Assembly (NCBI GenBank): GCA_900762125.1
Contig: CAAFFL010000071.1
Location: 1 to 19,968, forward strand
Source of the DNA: an uncultured Prevotella sp.
Lineage (GTDB): Bacteria; Bacteroidota; Bacteroidia; Bacteroidales; Bacteroidaceae
Length of the DNA: 19,968 nucleotides
Direction of reading: 5' to 3'
A program made the position numbers and the translations under genes. Positions 6,102 to 13,674 of this stretch are shown in pieces. The first letter of the stretch is position 1; every line of letters begins with the position of its first letter. Under the pieces are notes generated by a model, which had not been told where the DNA came from, ran no database searches, and saw nothing but the letters and a program-made list of their open reading frames with translations.

Positions 6102-6980
6102 ATGAAAGGTATCGTTCTCGCCGGGGGCTCTGGCACGCGCCTGTACCCCATCACCAAGGGCATCAGCAAGCAGCTCATCCCCATCTTTGACAAGCCGATG
6201 ATATACTATCCCATCTCCGTGCTGATGCTTGCGGGGATCCGGGACATCCTCATCATCTCCACGCCCTACGACCTGCCGGGCTTCAAGCGTCTCCTCGGCG
6301 ACGGCCACGACCTCGGCATGCACTTCGAGTATGCGGAGCAGCCCAGCCCCGACGGCCTCGCACAGGCGTTCATCATCGGTGAGGAGTTCATCGGCGACGA
6401 CAGCGTCTGCCTCGTCCTGGGCGACAACATCTTCCACGGCGCAGGCCTCACCGCCCTACTCCACGACAGCGTCCTTCAAGCCGAGGAGGACGGCAACGCC
6501 ACCGTCTTCGGCTACTGGGTCAACGACCCCGAGCGCTATGGCGTGGCAGAGTTCGACGCCGACGGCAACTGCCTGAGCATCGAGGAGAAGCCCGAGCACC
6601 CGAAGAGCAACTACGCCGTCGTGGGACTCTACTTCTATCCGAACAGCGTCGTCGACATCGCGAAGCACATCAAGCCCAGCGCACGTGGCGAGCTGGAGAT
6701 CACGTCCGTCAACCAGGAGTACCTCCGCCGTCAGACCTTGAAGGTGAAGACGCTGCAGCGTGGCTTCGCGTGGCTCGACACCGGCACGCACGACAGTCTG
6801 TCGGAGGCGAGCACGTTCATCGAGGTCATTGAGAAGCGACAGGGCCTGAAGGTCGCGTGCCTCGAGGAGATCGCCTATAAGCAGGGATGGATCGACCGCG
6901 AGCAGCTCGCCCGTCTGGCCCAGCCGATGATCAAGAACGACTATGGCCGTTACCTCCTCAGGTTAGCAGAAGAAAAGTAA
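6102..6980 (+). CDS. rfbA: Glucose-1-phosphate thymidylyltransferase
   Basis: The 292-residue enzyme makes dTDP-glucose from dTTP and glucose-1-phosphate, the first step toward dTDP-L-rhamnose and other dTDP sugars. The nucleotidyltransferase signature is at the start (KGIVLAGGSGTRLYPIT, with G-G-S-G-T-R as the phosphate-binding loop), followed by the KQLIPIFDKPMIYYP segment, CLVLGDNIF with the metal-binding Asp, IEEKPEHPKSNYAVVGLYFY, and LDTGTHDSL near the end. The length is the family's usual ~290. rfbB, rfbC and rfbD are not in the window, so the final sugar made here is unknown. It lies 86 bases after the phosphotransferase gene and 15 bases before the tyrosine kinase. The REP-like hairpin directly upstream could affect message stability or translation. 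Confidence 0.97.
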   Translation: MKGIVLAGGSGTRLYPITKGISKQLIPIFDKPMIYYPISVLMLAGIRDILIISTPYDLPGFKRLLGDGHDLGMHFEYAEQPSPDGLAQAFIIGEEFIGDDSVCLVLGDNIFHGAGLTALLHDSVLQAEEDGNATVFGYWVNDPERYGVAEFDADGNCLSIEEKPEHPKSNYAVVGLYFYPNSVVDIAKHIKPSARGELEITSVNQEYLRRQTLKVKTLQRGFAWLDTGTHDSLSEASTFIEVIEKRQGLKVACLEEIAYKQGWIDREQLARLAQPMIKNDYGRYLLRLAEEK

Positions 6981-6995
6981 AAAACATAATACATT

Positions 6996-9566
6996 ATGGA
7001 AGAAAACAAAACTTCGGGAATGGAGAGCCAGCTGGCTCTGCAGCAACAGGAAGAGAAGTCGTCGTTCGACTTCGCGACGCTCTATCGCACCATCATCCTC
7101 AACTGGAAGTGGTTCGTGTTCTCGCTCGTGATCTGCCTGGGCCTCGCCGTCGTCTACCTGCGTTATACGACGCCGGTCTATCAGGCCTTTGCCAAACTGC
7201 TCATAAAGGACAACGACCAAGGTGGCAGCAGTCGCGGTAACGCGACGATGATGACGGCGCTGTCCATGGGACAGATCTCCAACTCCAACGGTATCGACAA
7301 CGAGATGGAGATCCTCACCTCGCACAGCATCGCCGAGCAGGCCGTGCGCGACCTGAAGCTCTATGTGGAGTACTACTCCAAGGGTAAGGTGAAAGACCAG
7401 CTGGTGTATAAGGACCAGCCCATCAGCGTCGACATGGACCCCGCGCACCTCGAGCGGCTGAACACGACGATGTCGCTCATCATCACCCGTGAGGGCAACG
7501 CCTATCATGTGCAGGGCACCTACTATGTCCCCGTCAGCGAGGACCAGGCCGACGGACCGTTCACCATCGACAAGAAGATCTCGCAGTTGCCGACGACCAT
7601 CGGCACACGCGCGGGCATCCTCTCGCTGAGCCGTAACACTACGTCGACGATGGAGGACGGACAGGTGATGAAGGTGTTCATCAAGTCGCCGAAGTTCGCC
7701 GCAAATAAATATGTCGGCGAGCTCTCCGTGGCACAGACGAGTAAGACGACGACCATCGCACAGCTGACCATCAAGGATGAGGACCCGCAGCGCGCCGTGG
7801 ACTATCTGCAGCAGCTCTCAATGTGCTACAACCGGCAGGCTAACGAGGACAAGAACGAGGTCGCCACGCGTACGGAGGAGTTCATCAACAGTCGTCTGGA
7901 GAAGATCAACGCTGAGCTCGGCAACACCGAGGGACAGTTGGAAAACTACAAGCGCAGCAACCGGATGGTCGAGCTGAAGTTGAACGCCGGCCAGGCCGTC
8001 TCGAATGCCGACTCCTACTCGCAGAAGCTCGTCGACGCCGACACCCAGGTGGCGCTGCTCGACGAGATGACGTCGTACATCAACAACCCCGCGAACAAAT
8101 ACCAGCCGCTGCCGTCGAATGTCGGTCTGAGCGACCAGAGCGCTACGTCGCTCATCAACAACTATAACACCCTCGTGCAGAAGCGTAACCTCCTGCTGCA
8201 GAGTGCCAGCGAGAACTCCCCGAGCGTGGAGCCCCTCACCCAGCAGCTCGACGAAATGTACACGTCCATCAAGCGTGCGCTGAACCAGACACGCCGCAGC
8301 ATGAACATCCAGCGCTCCGCCGTCGCCTCGCAGTATGGCAAATACCAGGGTCAGGTGGGTGCGTCTCCGGAGCAGGAGCGTGTGCTCACGCAGATCGGCC
8401 GCCAGCAGGATGTGAAGTCTGGTCTGTACCTGATGCTCCTCCAGAAGCGTGAGGAGAACAGCATCTCCCTCGCCGCCACAGCCGACAAGGGTAAGCTCAT
8501 CGACAGCCCGGCCATGGGCGGACAGGTGAGCCCGAAGCGCTCGGTAATCATGCTCATCGCACTCATCGCCGGCCTCGCTATCCCTGCACTGATCCTGTTC
8601 CTCCTGCAGTTCTTCCGCTATCGCATCGAGGGCCACGAGGATGTGGCGAAGCTCACGACGCTACCGATCCTTGCGGACATCGCCGTGGCATCGGAGTCTG
8701 CAAAGACGAAGGCGGACATCGTCGTCCACGAGAACAAGAACAACCAGATGGAGGAGGTGTTCCGATCGTTGCGAACGAATATCCAGTTCATGCTCAAGGA
8801 GGACGAGAAGGTCATCCTCTTCACGTCGTCTACATCGGGCGAGGGCAAGACGTTCACCGCAGCAAACCTCGCCGTGTCGTTCGCCCTGCTGGGTAAGAAG
8901 GTGATCCTCGTCGGCCTCGACATCCGTAAGCCGCGTCTGGCAGAGCTCTTCGAGATCGACGACCACCAGCATGGCATCACCCATCTGCTCACGAAGAACA
9001 ATGTCACATGGGAGATGATCCAGCAGCAGATCCTGCCCTCCGGCGTGAACAACAACCTCGACCTGCTGATGTCCGGTCCTACGGCACCGAACCCCGGTGA
9101 GCTCGTCGAGCGCCAGAGCCTGGATGAGATCTTCAAGATTCTGCGCCAGCAGTACGACTACATCATCGTCGACACCGCGCCTGTGGGCCTCGTCACGGAC
9201 ACGCTCCACATCGGCCGCGTCTGCGACGTGACGGCCTACATCTGTCGTGCGGACTACACGCCGAAAGAGAACTTCGGTCTCGTCAACAGTCTGGCCTTCC
9301 AGAAGAAGCTGCCGAACATGGGCGTCGTCATCAACGGCATCGACATGTCGAAGAAGAAGTACGGCTACTACTATGGCTATGGCCGCTATGGCCGCTATGG
9401 TCGTTATGGCCGCTACAATGCTAACTCGCACTACGGCAGCTACGGCTCCTACGGCGGTAGCTACGGCAGCTACGGCTCATATAGCCAGTATGGCAACTAC
9501 GGCTCCTACGGTAGCTATGGCAATAGCCAGTACGCAGATAAAAACGACACTTCAATCAAGAGATGA
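6996..9566 (+). CDS. Wzc-type polysaccharide chain-length tyrosine autokinase
   Basis: The 856-residue inner-membrane protein joins a Wzz chain-length domain to a bacterial tyrosine kinase and controls polymerisation and export of polysaccharide. The first membrane helix is near 33-54 (NWKWFVFSLVICLGLAVVYL), a long periplasmic coiled-coil part follows, and the second helix is near 515-540 (VIMLIALIAGLAIPALILFLL). The cytoplasmic kinase has Walker A in SSTSGEGKT (about 611-619), Walker A' in VILVGLDIRKPR and Walker B in YIIVDTAPVG (about 720). The C-terminal tail is extreme: residues about 789-846 contain 20 tyrosines in GRY and GSY repeats. Such tails are the autophosphorylation sites of the family, but this one is unusually long. 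No Wza-type export gene adjoins it. The stop codon overlaps the next start by four bases. Confidence 0.95.
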   Translation: MEENKTSGMESQLALQQQEEKSSFDFATLYRTIILNWKWFVFSLVICLGLAVVYLRYTTPVYQAFAKLLIKDNDQGGSSRGNATMMTALSMGQISNSNGIDNEMEILTSHSIAEQAVRDLKLYVEYYSKGKVKDQLVYKDQPISVDMDPAHLERLNTTMSLIITREGNAYHVQGTYYVPVSEDQADGPFTIDKKISQLPTTIGTRAGILSLSRNTTSTMEDGQVMKVFIKSPKFAANKYVGELSVAQTSKTTTIAQLTIKDEDPQRAVDYLQQLSMCYNRQANEDKNEVATRTEEFINSRLEKINAELGNTEGQLENYKRSNRMVELKLNAGQAVSNADSYSQKLVDADTQVALLDEMTSYINNPANKYQPLPSNVGLSDQSATSLINNYNTLVQKRNLLLQSASENSPSVEPLTQQLDEMYTSIKRALNQTRRSMNIQRSAVASQYGKYQGQVGASPEQERVLTQIGRQQDVKSGLYLMLLQKREENSISLAATADKGKLIDSPAMGGQVSPKRSVIMLIALIAGLAIPALILFLLQFFRYRIEGHEDVAKLTTLPILADIAVASESAKTKADIVVHENKNNQMEEVFRSLRTNIQFMLKEDEKVILFTSSTSGEGKTFTAANLAVSFALLGKKVILVGLDIRKPRLAELFEIDDHQHGITHLLTKNNVTWEMIQQQILPSGVNNNLDLLMSGPTAPNPGELVERQSLDEIFKILRQQYDYIIVDTAPVGLVTDTLHIGRVCDVTAYICRADYTPKENFGLVNSLAFQKKLPNMGVVINGIDMSKKKYGYYYGYGRYGRYGRYGRYNANSHYGSYGSYGGSYGSYGSYSQYGNYGSYGSYGNSQYADKNDTSIKR

Positions 9567-9991
9567 CAATCGCAGTCGATTTTGACGGCACCATCGTCGA
9601 GCACAGGTATCCGGAGATCGGGGAGGAGATACCCTTCGCCACCGAGACACTCCGGATGCTCATCGAGGAGCACCACCGGCTGATCCTCTGGAGCGTCCGC
9701 GAGGGACGACTCCTGCAGGAGGCCGTCGACTGGTGCCACGAGCGCGGCGTTGATTTCTGGGCCGTGAACCGAGACTATCCCGAGGAGGAAGTCAGCAATA
9801 ACAACCACTTCAGCCGTAAGATCAAGGCTGACGTGTTCATCGACGACCGGAACATCGGCGGACTGCCCGACTGGGGACAGATCTACCGCTGCATCCACGA
9901 GCACAAGAGCTACCGCCAGGTGCTCCGTGAGAGCATGGGACAGCACGAGGAGGACGACCAGCCGCGCAAACGCCACTGGTGGAACTTCTGA
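9563..9991 (+). CDS. Small HAD-superfamily hydrolase (BT0820-like)
   Basis: The 142-residue protein begins MTIAVDFDGTIVEH, the HAD motif I with the nucleophile and acid aspartates (D-F-D-G-T). Motif II may be the Ser in LILWSVREG, and DVFIDDRNIGG supplies the acidic motif IV. There is almost no cap domain, so it may act on a large or phosphoprotein-like substrate or a small phosphate ester; the substrate is unknown. It matches the short HAD proteins typified by the Bacteroides BT0820 protein, from memory. The start codon overlaps the stop of the tyrosine kinase (ATGA), suggesting translational coupling. A role in removing phosphate from the kinase tail is an attractive guess, but no sequence feature here proves it. 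The C-terminus is basic and Trp-rich (KRHWWNF). Confidence 0.85.
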   Translation: MTIAVDFDGTIVEHRYPEIGEEIPFATETLRMLIEEHHRLILWSVREGRLLQEAVDWCHERGVDFWAVNRDYPEEEVSNNNHFSRKIKADVFIDDRNIGGLPDWGQIYRCIHEHKSYRQVLRESMGQHEEDDQPRKRHWWNF

Positions 9992-10024
9992 CGTGGCACC
10001 AGAGGAGATTAAAGGAAGAGCAAC

Positions 10025-11074
10025 ATGAAGAAGGAAGACCTGAGAATCATATTTATGGGGACGCCGGAGTTTGCCGTAGGCACGCTCAGCCGGCTCGTGG
10101 ATGGCGGCTATAACGTCGTGGCCGTCGTCACGCAACCCGACAAACCCGTCGGGCGCCATCAGGACACGCTGCAGCCCTCGGAGGTGAAGCAGTATGCCGT
10201 CGCGCACGACATCCCCGTGCTGCAGCCGGTGAAGATGAAGGACCCCGCGTTCGTCGAGACGCTGCGCAGCTACCGTGCTGACCTGCAGGTCGTCGTCGCC
10301 TTCCGCATGTTGCCGGAGGTCGTCTGGGCGATGCCGCGCTTCGGCACGTTCAACGTCCATGCCGCCCTGCTGCCACAGTATCGTGGTGCCGCGCCGATCA
10401 ACTGGGCTGTCATCAACGGGGAGACGGAGACCGGCGTGACGACGTTCTTCCTCGACAAGGACATCGACACGGGCCGCATCATCCTCCAGAAACGGTTCCC
10501 CATCCCCGACGATGCCAATGTGGAGTATGTCTACGACGGCCTGATGCGCCTCGGCGCGGACATCGCCATCGAGACCATCGACCGCATCCTCGACGGTGAC
10601 GGCGAGGTGGACTCCCTGCCGCAGGACGACCTCGCGAAGGCCACGGTGCTCCGTCCCGCACCGAAGATCTTCAAGGAGACCTGCGAGATCCGCTGGGACC
10701 AGCCCGCGAAGCAGGTCTACGACTTCATCCGTGGCCTCTCCCCCTACCCTGGCGCGTGGACGACGATCCGCCTGCAGGGCAAGGACCTCGTCCTGAAGAT
10801 CTATGGCGCGAAGAAGACAGGGGAGGCAACGACAGCCGTCCCTGGCTCCGCCACCGCAGCGAATGGACCGACAGCCGTCCCTGGCACCGCTTCCGCAGCG
10901 GATGGACCGTCTGCCATCCCCGGCACCGTCCGCGCCGACCGCAAGCACCTCTGCGTCGCCTGTGCCGACGCGTGGCTCGAGCTCACCCTGCTCCAGCTTG
11001 CGGGCAAGAAACGTATGGCCGCCGCTGACTTCCTCAACGGCACGCGCGGCCTCGACGAGGCGGTATGCCACTAG
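10025..11074 (+). CDS. fmt: Methionyl-tRNA formyltransferase with repeat insertion
   Basis: The 349-residue enzyme formylates initiator Met-tRNA using 10-formyltetrahydrofolate. The formyltransferase domain shows RIIFMGTPEFAV at the N-terminus and the active-site set N110, H112 and D148 (FNVHAALLPQYRGAAPINWA and DKDIDTGRI). The C-terminal tRNA-binding domain follows from about residue 215. The protein is longer than the usual ~310-320 residues because residues 270-305 are an Ala/Pro/Gly-rich insert: two and a half copies of a 13-residue unit TAVPGTASAADGP. The insert sits in a loop between the strand LVLKIYGAKK and HLCVACADAWLELT, where it is unlikely to disrupt the fold. It follows the HAD gene by 33 bases and is the last gene of the rightward run. 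Confidence 0.95.
   Translation: MKKEDLRIIFMGTPEFAVGTLSRLVDGGYNVVAVVTQPDKPVGRHQDTLQPSEVKQYAVAHDIPVLQPVKMKDPAFVETLRSYRADLQVVVAFRMLPEVVWAMPRFGTFNVHAALLPQYRGAAPINWAVINGETETGVTTFFLDKDIDTGRIILQKRFPIPDDANVEYVYDGLMRLGADIAIETIDRILDGDGEVDSLPQDDLAKATVLRPAPKIFKETCEIRWDQPAKQVYDFIRGLSPYPGAWTTIRLQGKDLVLKIYGAKKTGEATTAVPGSATAANGPTAVPGTASAADGPSAIPGTVRADRKHLCVACADAWLELTLLQLAGKKRMAAADFLNGTRGLDEAVCH
10832..10939 (+). repeat. In-frame 39-nt tandem repeat in fmt
   Basis: Units at 10832-10870 and 10871-10909 differ at only a few bases; a diverged partial unit follows (10910-10939). The period is a multiple of three, so the reading frame is kept. The repeat adds about 36 residues of Ala/Pro/Gly sequence. Confidence 0.88.
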
Positions 11075-11119
11075 TCCGCAGGCGCCCCAAGCACCCTTTT
11101 CCTTATTCCCAACCAAGCC

Positions 11120-11179
11120 TTTGTTTGGTAACACTTAGTACCAAACAAACGCCTTCATTTGGTGCTATTTAGCACTAAA
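11120..11179. repeat. Two related hairpins, 34-nt period
   Basis: Hairpin 1 is TTTGTTTGGTA (11120-11130) paired with 11139-11149, an 11-bp perfect stem with an 8-nt loop. Hairpin 2 is TTTGGTGC (11158-11165) paired with GCACTAAA (11172-11179), containing one G-T pair. The two align over ~25 bases at a 34-base offset, with one compensated A-T to G-C change. They lie 46 bases after the fmt stop; the first could end fmt transcription, although no T-run follows. Confidence 0.75.
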
Positions 11180-11260
11180 CAATCTGACATTTACTCGTCC
11201 AGGAGGCGCATCGAACGGGCTTCGACGGCCTTCCGATCATTCCCCGACGGCGTCCTGATC

Positions 11261-11348
11261 GAGTAATTTAAGTTAAATTACCAAGTAATTTAAGTTAAAT
11301 TACCGAGTAAACTAACTTAAATTGCAGAGTAATTTAAGTTAAATTACT
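11261..11348. repeat. Four 22-nt tandem palindromic units
   Basis: Units begin at 11261, 11283, 11305 and 11327. Three contain the perfect palindrome GTAATTTAAGTTAAATTAC (9-1-9); the third unit is degenerate (GTAAACTAACTTAAATTGC). The spacing of 22 bases puts successive units about two helical turns apart on one face. The block is AT-only in a GC-rich region. No gene lies in 11075-11598. Confidence 0.9.
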
Positions 11349-11363
11349 TGTTCGCGACGGTGC

Positions 11364-11442
11364 AAAAACAAGGTAAAAACGGCGGAAAAACGACAAAAAA
11401 GCGCCGTTCAGGGAAGAAGAGTACAGTTTTTTGTTCATTTTT
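11364..11442. other. Phased A/T-tracts, probable curved DNA
   Basis: A-runs of five or six start at 11364, 11375, 11386 and 11395, and T-runs at 11427 and 11438. Spacings of 11, 11, 9 and again 11 bases are near the helical repeat, the classic arrangement for intrinsic bending. A 7-bp inverted repeat (AACGGCG, 11378-11384, with 11402-11408) lies within it. Confidence 0.6.
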
Positions 11443-11525
11443 GAGAAATTTCAAGTGTTGACGATGCCCCATCCGCCCATTTTCTTCGCTAGATGGTCTC
11501 CTCGCCAGCACCCTGTTTTTGCACC

Positions 11526-11576
11526 AAAAAAGTTTATGCCCCCTTTCCCCAGCGAAGCTTGGGGGAAAGGGGGCAT
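11526..11576 (-). terminator. Intrinsic terminator of the xyl/arabinofuranosidase operon
   Basis: A 15-bp perfect stem, ATGCCCCCTTTCCCC (11536-11550) with its complement at 11562-11576, has an 11-nt loop. In minus-strand reading it is followed by a run of six T (complement of 11526-11531). It sits 22 bases after the arabinofuranosidase stop codon. Confidence 0.88.
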
Positions 11577-11598
11577 GGAGAGAGAGGCTGACTGGTCT

Positions 11599-13599
11599 TT
11601 ACTTGCTCCTCACCACCACGAAGCTGTGGGCGGGGAGGGTCAAGGTGAGGACACTGCCCTTGGACTCGACGGAGGACGTCGTCGGCACGACGGCGTTGGG
11701 GTTCGCGAGCGTGTTCTCAGCCTTCAGCGGAGCGGTGAGCGTCGTCACGGTGAACGTCAGGTTGCCCTTGACACCCGTAACCTTCGCGGCACCCTTCAGG
11801 GCGACGGTCACCGTCTGCGGCTTGTCGGCGGTGTTCGCGAGCTTGAGGATGAGGGCTTTCGCGGGACGGTCGACGCAGGCCGTGCCATAGAGGCTGCCGG
11901 CACCCTCGAGGGCCTTGCCGCCCTCGGTCAGCGACAGGACGTTCGTGCCCTTGTTCGTGCCATAGAGCATCTGGACATACCAGTTGGCGGAGCGCAGCGA
12001 GCGGAGGTTATCGAACCAGATCAGGTCCGGCTTCCACTGCCAGCCCTCGACATGCGCGAAGAGCGGCGCGTACGTGCTCTGGTGGACGACGTCGGCGTTA
12101 CGCTCGAGACCCGTCATGAACGCAGCCTCACTGAGAGCCGCCTCCCAGTTGTTGAACTCGCCCTCGCCATGCGCGGCATACTCGCCGGCGAAGACCTTCG
12201 GCCCCTTGCGCGGGTACTTATCGTAGCGGGCGGCATTGTCGAGGAACCACTGCGGCTTCATATAGTAGTGCTCGTCGACGAGGTCGACCTTCAGCTTCCG
12301 CATCTGCTCCCAGCCATAGTCGAAGTCCTTACCGCTGGCGGACGGTCCCGACGTGCCGCAGACCTTGATGTCCGGGTAGCGGGCGCGGATCTGCTTGACG
12401 AACTCCTGCAGACGCTCGGGATAGAGCGGTCCCCACTGTTCGTTGCCGATGCCGATCTGCTTCAGGTGGAACGGCTCGGGGTGGCCGAGATCCGCACGGA
12501 CCTTTCCCCACTTCGTCGTCACGGCGCCGTTGGCAAACTCAATGAGGTCGAGGGCGTCGTCGATGTACGGCTGGAGGTCAGCACCCGAGACATGCGCCTT
12601 GGCGTCGTCATCCTTGTTCTGGAACTGGCAGGCCAGACCGCACGAGAGGACGGGCAGCGGATCCGCGCCGATCTTCTCCGAGAGGAGGAAGAACTCGTAG
12701 AAGCCCAGGCCATAGCTCTGGTAGTAGGTCGGATAGCGACGGTGCGGGAAGGTGTAGTTCCAGCGGTTCTCGTTGATGGGTCGGTTCTCCACGGCGCCGA
12801 TGGAGTTCTTCCACTGGTAGCGGGTGTTCAGGTCCGTGCCCTCGACGATGCATCCGCCGGGGAAGCGGAACACGCCCGGATGGAGGTCCTCGAGGTCCTT
12901 CACGAGGTCTGCGCGCAGACCGTGCCAGTTGTCCGACGGGAAAAGGGAGATATGGTCGATGTCCACGGCATCCTTACCCGCGAGGACGACGCGGAGGAAG
13001 CCCTTCTGGTCGGTGACCTTCGACGTGAGGCGTACGGTGACCTTCGTCCAGGCGTTGGCGGTGACGTCGACGGTCTGCTTGTCCGTGGCGACATCATCCG
13101 AGGCGATGAGCTCCACCTGGAGCTTCGAGGCCTTAGCGCCGTTGTGCAGACGCACCCAGGCGGAGAAGTCGTAGGTCATGCCCTGACGGAGACCCATACC
13201 GAAGAAGCCGTGGTTCTCCAGACCCGAGGCCTTCTCACGATGGCCGGCGCCGGTGAGGACGGCATAGTGCGGGTTGCGCGGGAAGGCGGGCTGAGCGTCG
13301 GCGATGGCGACGTTGCCGAACGTCGTCCAGCACATCAGCGACTGTGGGAACTCGAAGGAACGGTTTGCGACGAGGTCGGCGTAGAGGCCGCCGTCGGCGC
13401 CGTAGTTGATGTCCTCGAAGAAAATGCCGTACATCGTCGGTTGGATGGCGGCACCGGCCTTCGACGCATTCAGCGTGAGGGTGCGGGAGGAGGCAGCGGC
13501 AGGGGCGGTTGCGCCCGTCGTGCCGTCAACAGCTGGCGATGCAGCAAGCGCGGAGGCCATGAGGGTGGCCGCGGCGAGAGAGAAGAGTTGTTTGATCAT
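11599..13599 (-). CDS. Secreted alpha-L-arabinofuranosidase, GH51
   Basis: The 666-residue enzyme would release terminal L-arabinofuranose from arabinoxylan or arabinan. A signal peptide covers about residues 1-20 (MIKQLFSLAAATLMASALAA), so it acts in the periplasm or at the surface; there is no lipobox Cys. A beta-sandwich carbohydrate-binding-like domain lies at about 85-220, inserted after the N-terminal GIFFEDINYGADGGLYADL motif typical of GH51. The barrel holds FRFPGGC, the acid/base Glu387 in GIGNEQWG and the probable nucleophile Glu473 in VFAGEYAAHG; both catalytic residues are present. A C-terminal all-beta domain closes the protein. It follows xylB by 75 bases containing a strong hairpin and is last in the operon. 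Start: the only Met that supplies the signal peptide. Confidence 0.95.
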   Translation of the reverse strand: MIKQLFSLAAATLMASALAASPAVDGTTGATAPAAASSRTLTLNASKAGAAIQPTMYGIFFEDINYGADGGLYADLVANRSFEFPQSLMCWTTFGNVAIADAQPAFPRNPHYAVLTGAGHREKASGLENHGFFGMGLRQGMTYDFSAWVRLHNGAKASKLQVELIASDDVATDKQTVDVTANAWTKVTVRLTSKVTDQKGFLRVVLAGKDAVDIDHISLFPSDNWHGLRADLVKDLEDLHPGVFRFPGGCIVEGTDLNTRYQWKNSIGAVENRPINENRWNYTFPHRRYPTYYQSYGLGFYEFFLLSEKIGADPLPVLSCGLACQFQNKDDDAKAHVSGADLQPYIDDALDLIEFANGAVTTKWGKVRADLGHPEPFHLKQIGIGNEQWGPLYPERLQEFVKQIRARYPDIKVCGTSGPSASGKDFDYGWEQMRKLKVDLVDEHYYMKPQWFLDNAARYDKYPRKGPKVFAGEYAAHGEGEFNNWEAALSEAAFMTGLERNADVVHQSTYAPLFAHVEGWQWKPDLIWFDNLRSLRSANWYVQMLYGTNKGTNVLSLTEGGKALEGAGSLYGTACVDRPAKALILKLANTADKPQTVTVALKGAAKVTGVKGNLTFTVTTLTAPLKAENTLANPNAVVPTTSSVESKGSVLTLTLPAHSFVVVRSK

Positions 13600-13615
13600 A
13601 TAGCGATTATAGTAA

Positions 13616-13649
13616 ATGTCCTCGCAGGGGGGATACCCTGCGAGGACAT
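13616..13649 (-). other. Strong hairpin between xylB and the GH51 gene
   Basis: ATGTCCTCGCAGGG (13616-13629) pairs perfectly over 14 bp with 13636-13649, around a 6-nt loop. In minus-strand reading no T-run follows, so it is not a typical terminator. It begins 17 bases before the GH51 start codon and could set differential expression through RNA stability, processing or partial attenuation. Confidence 0.75.
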
Positions 13650-13674
13650 GATTTATGTCAAGAAAAAATATGCA

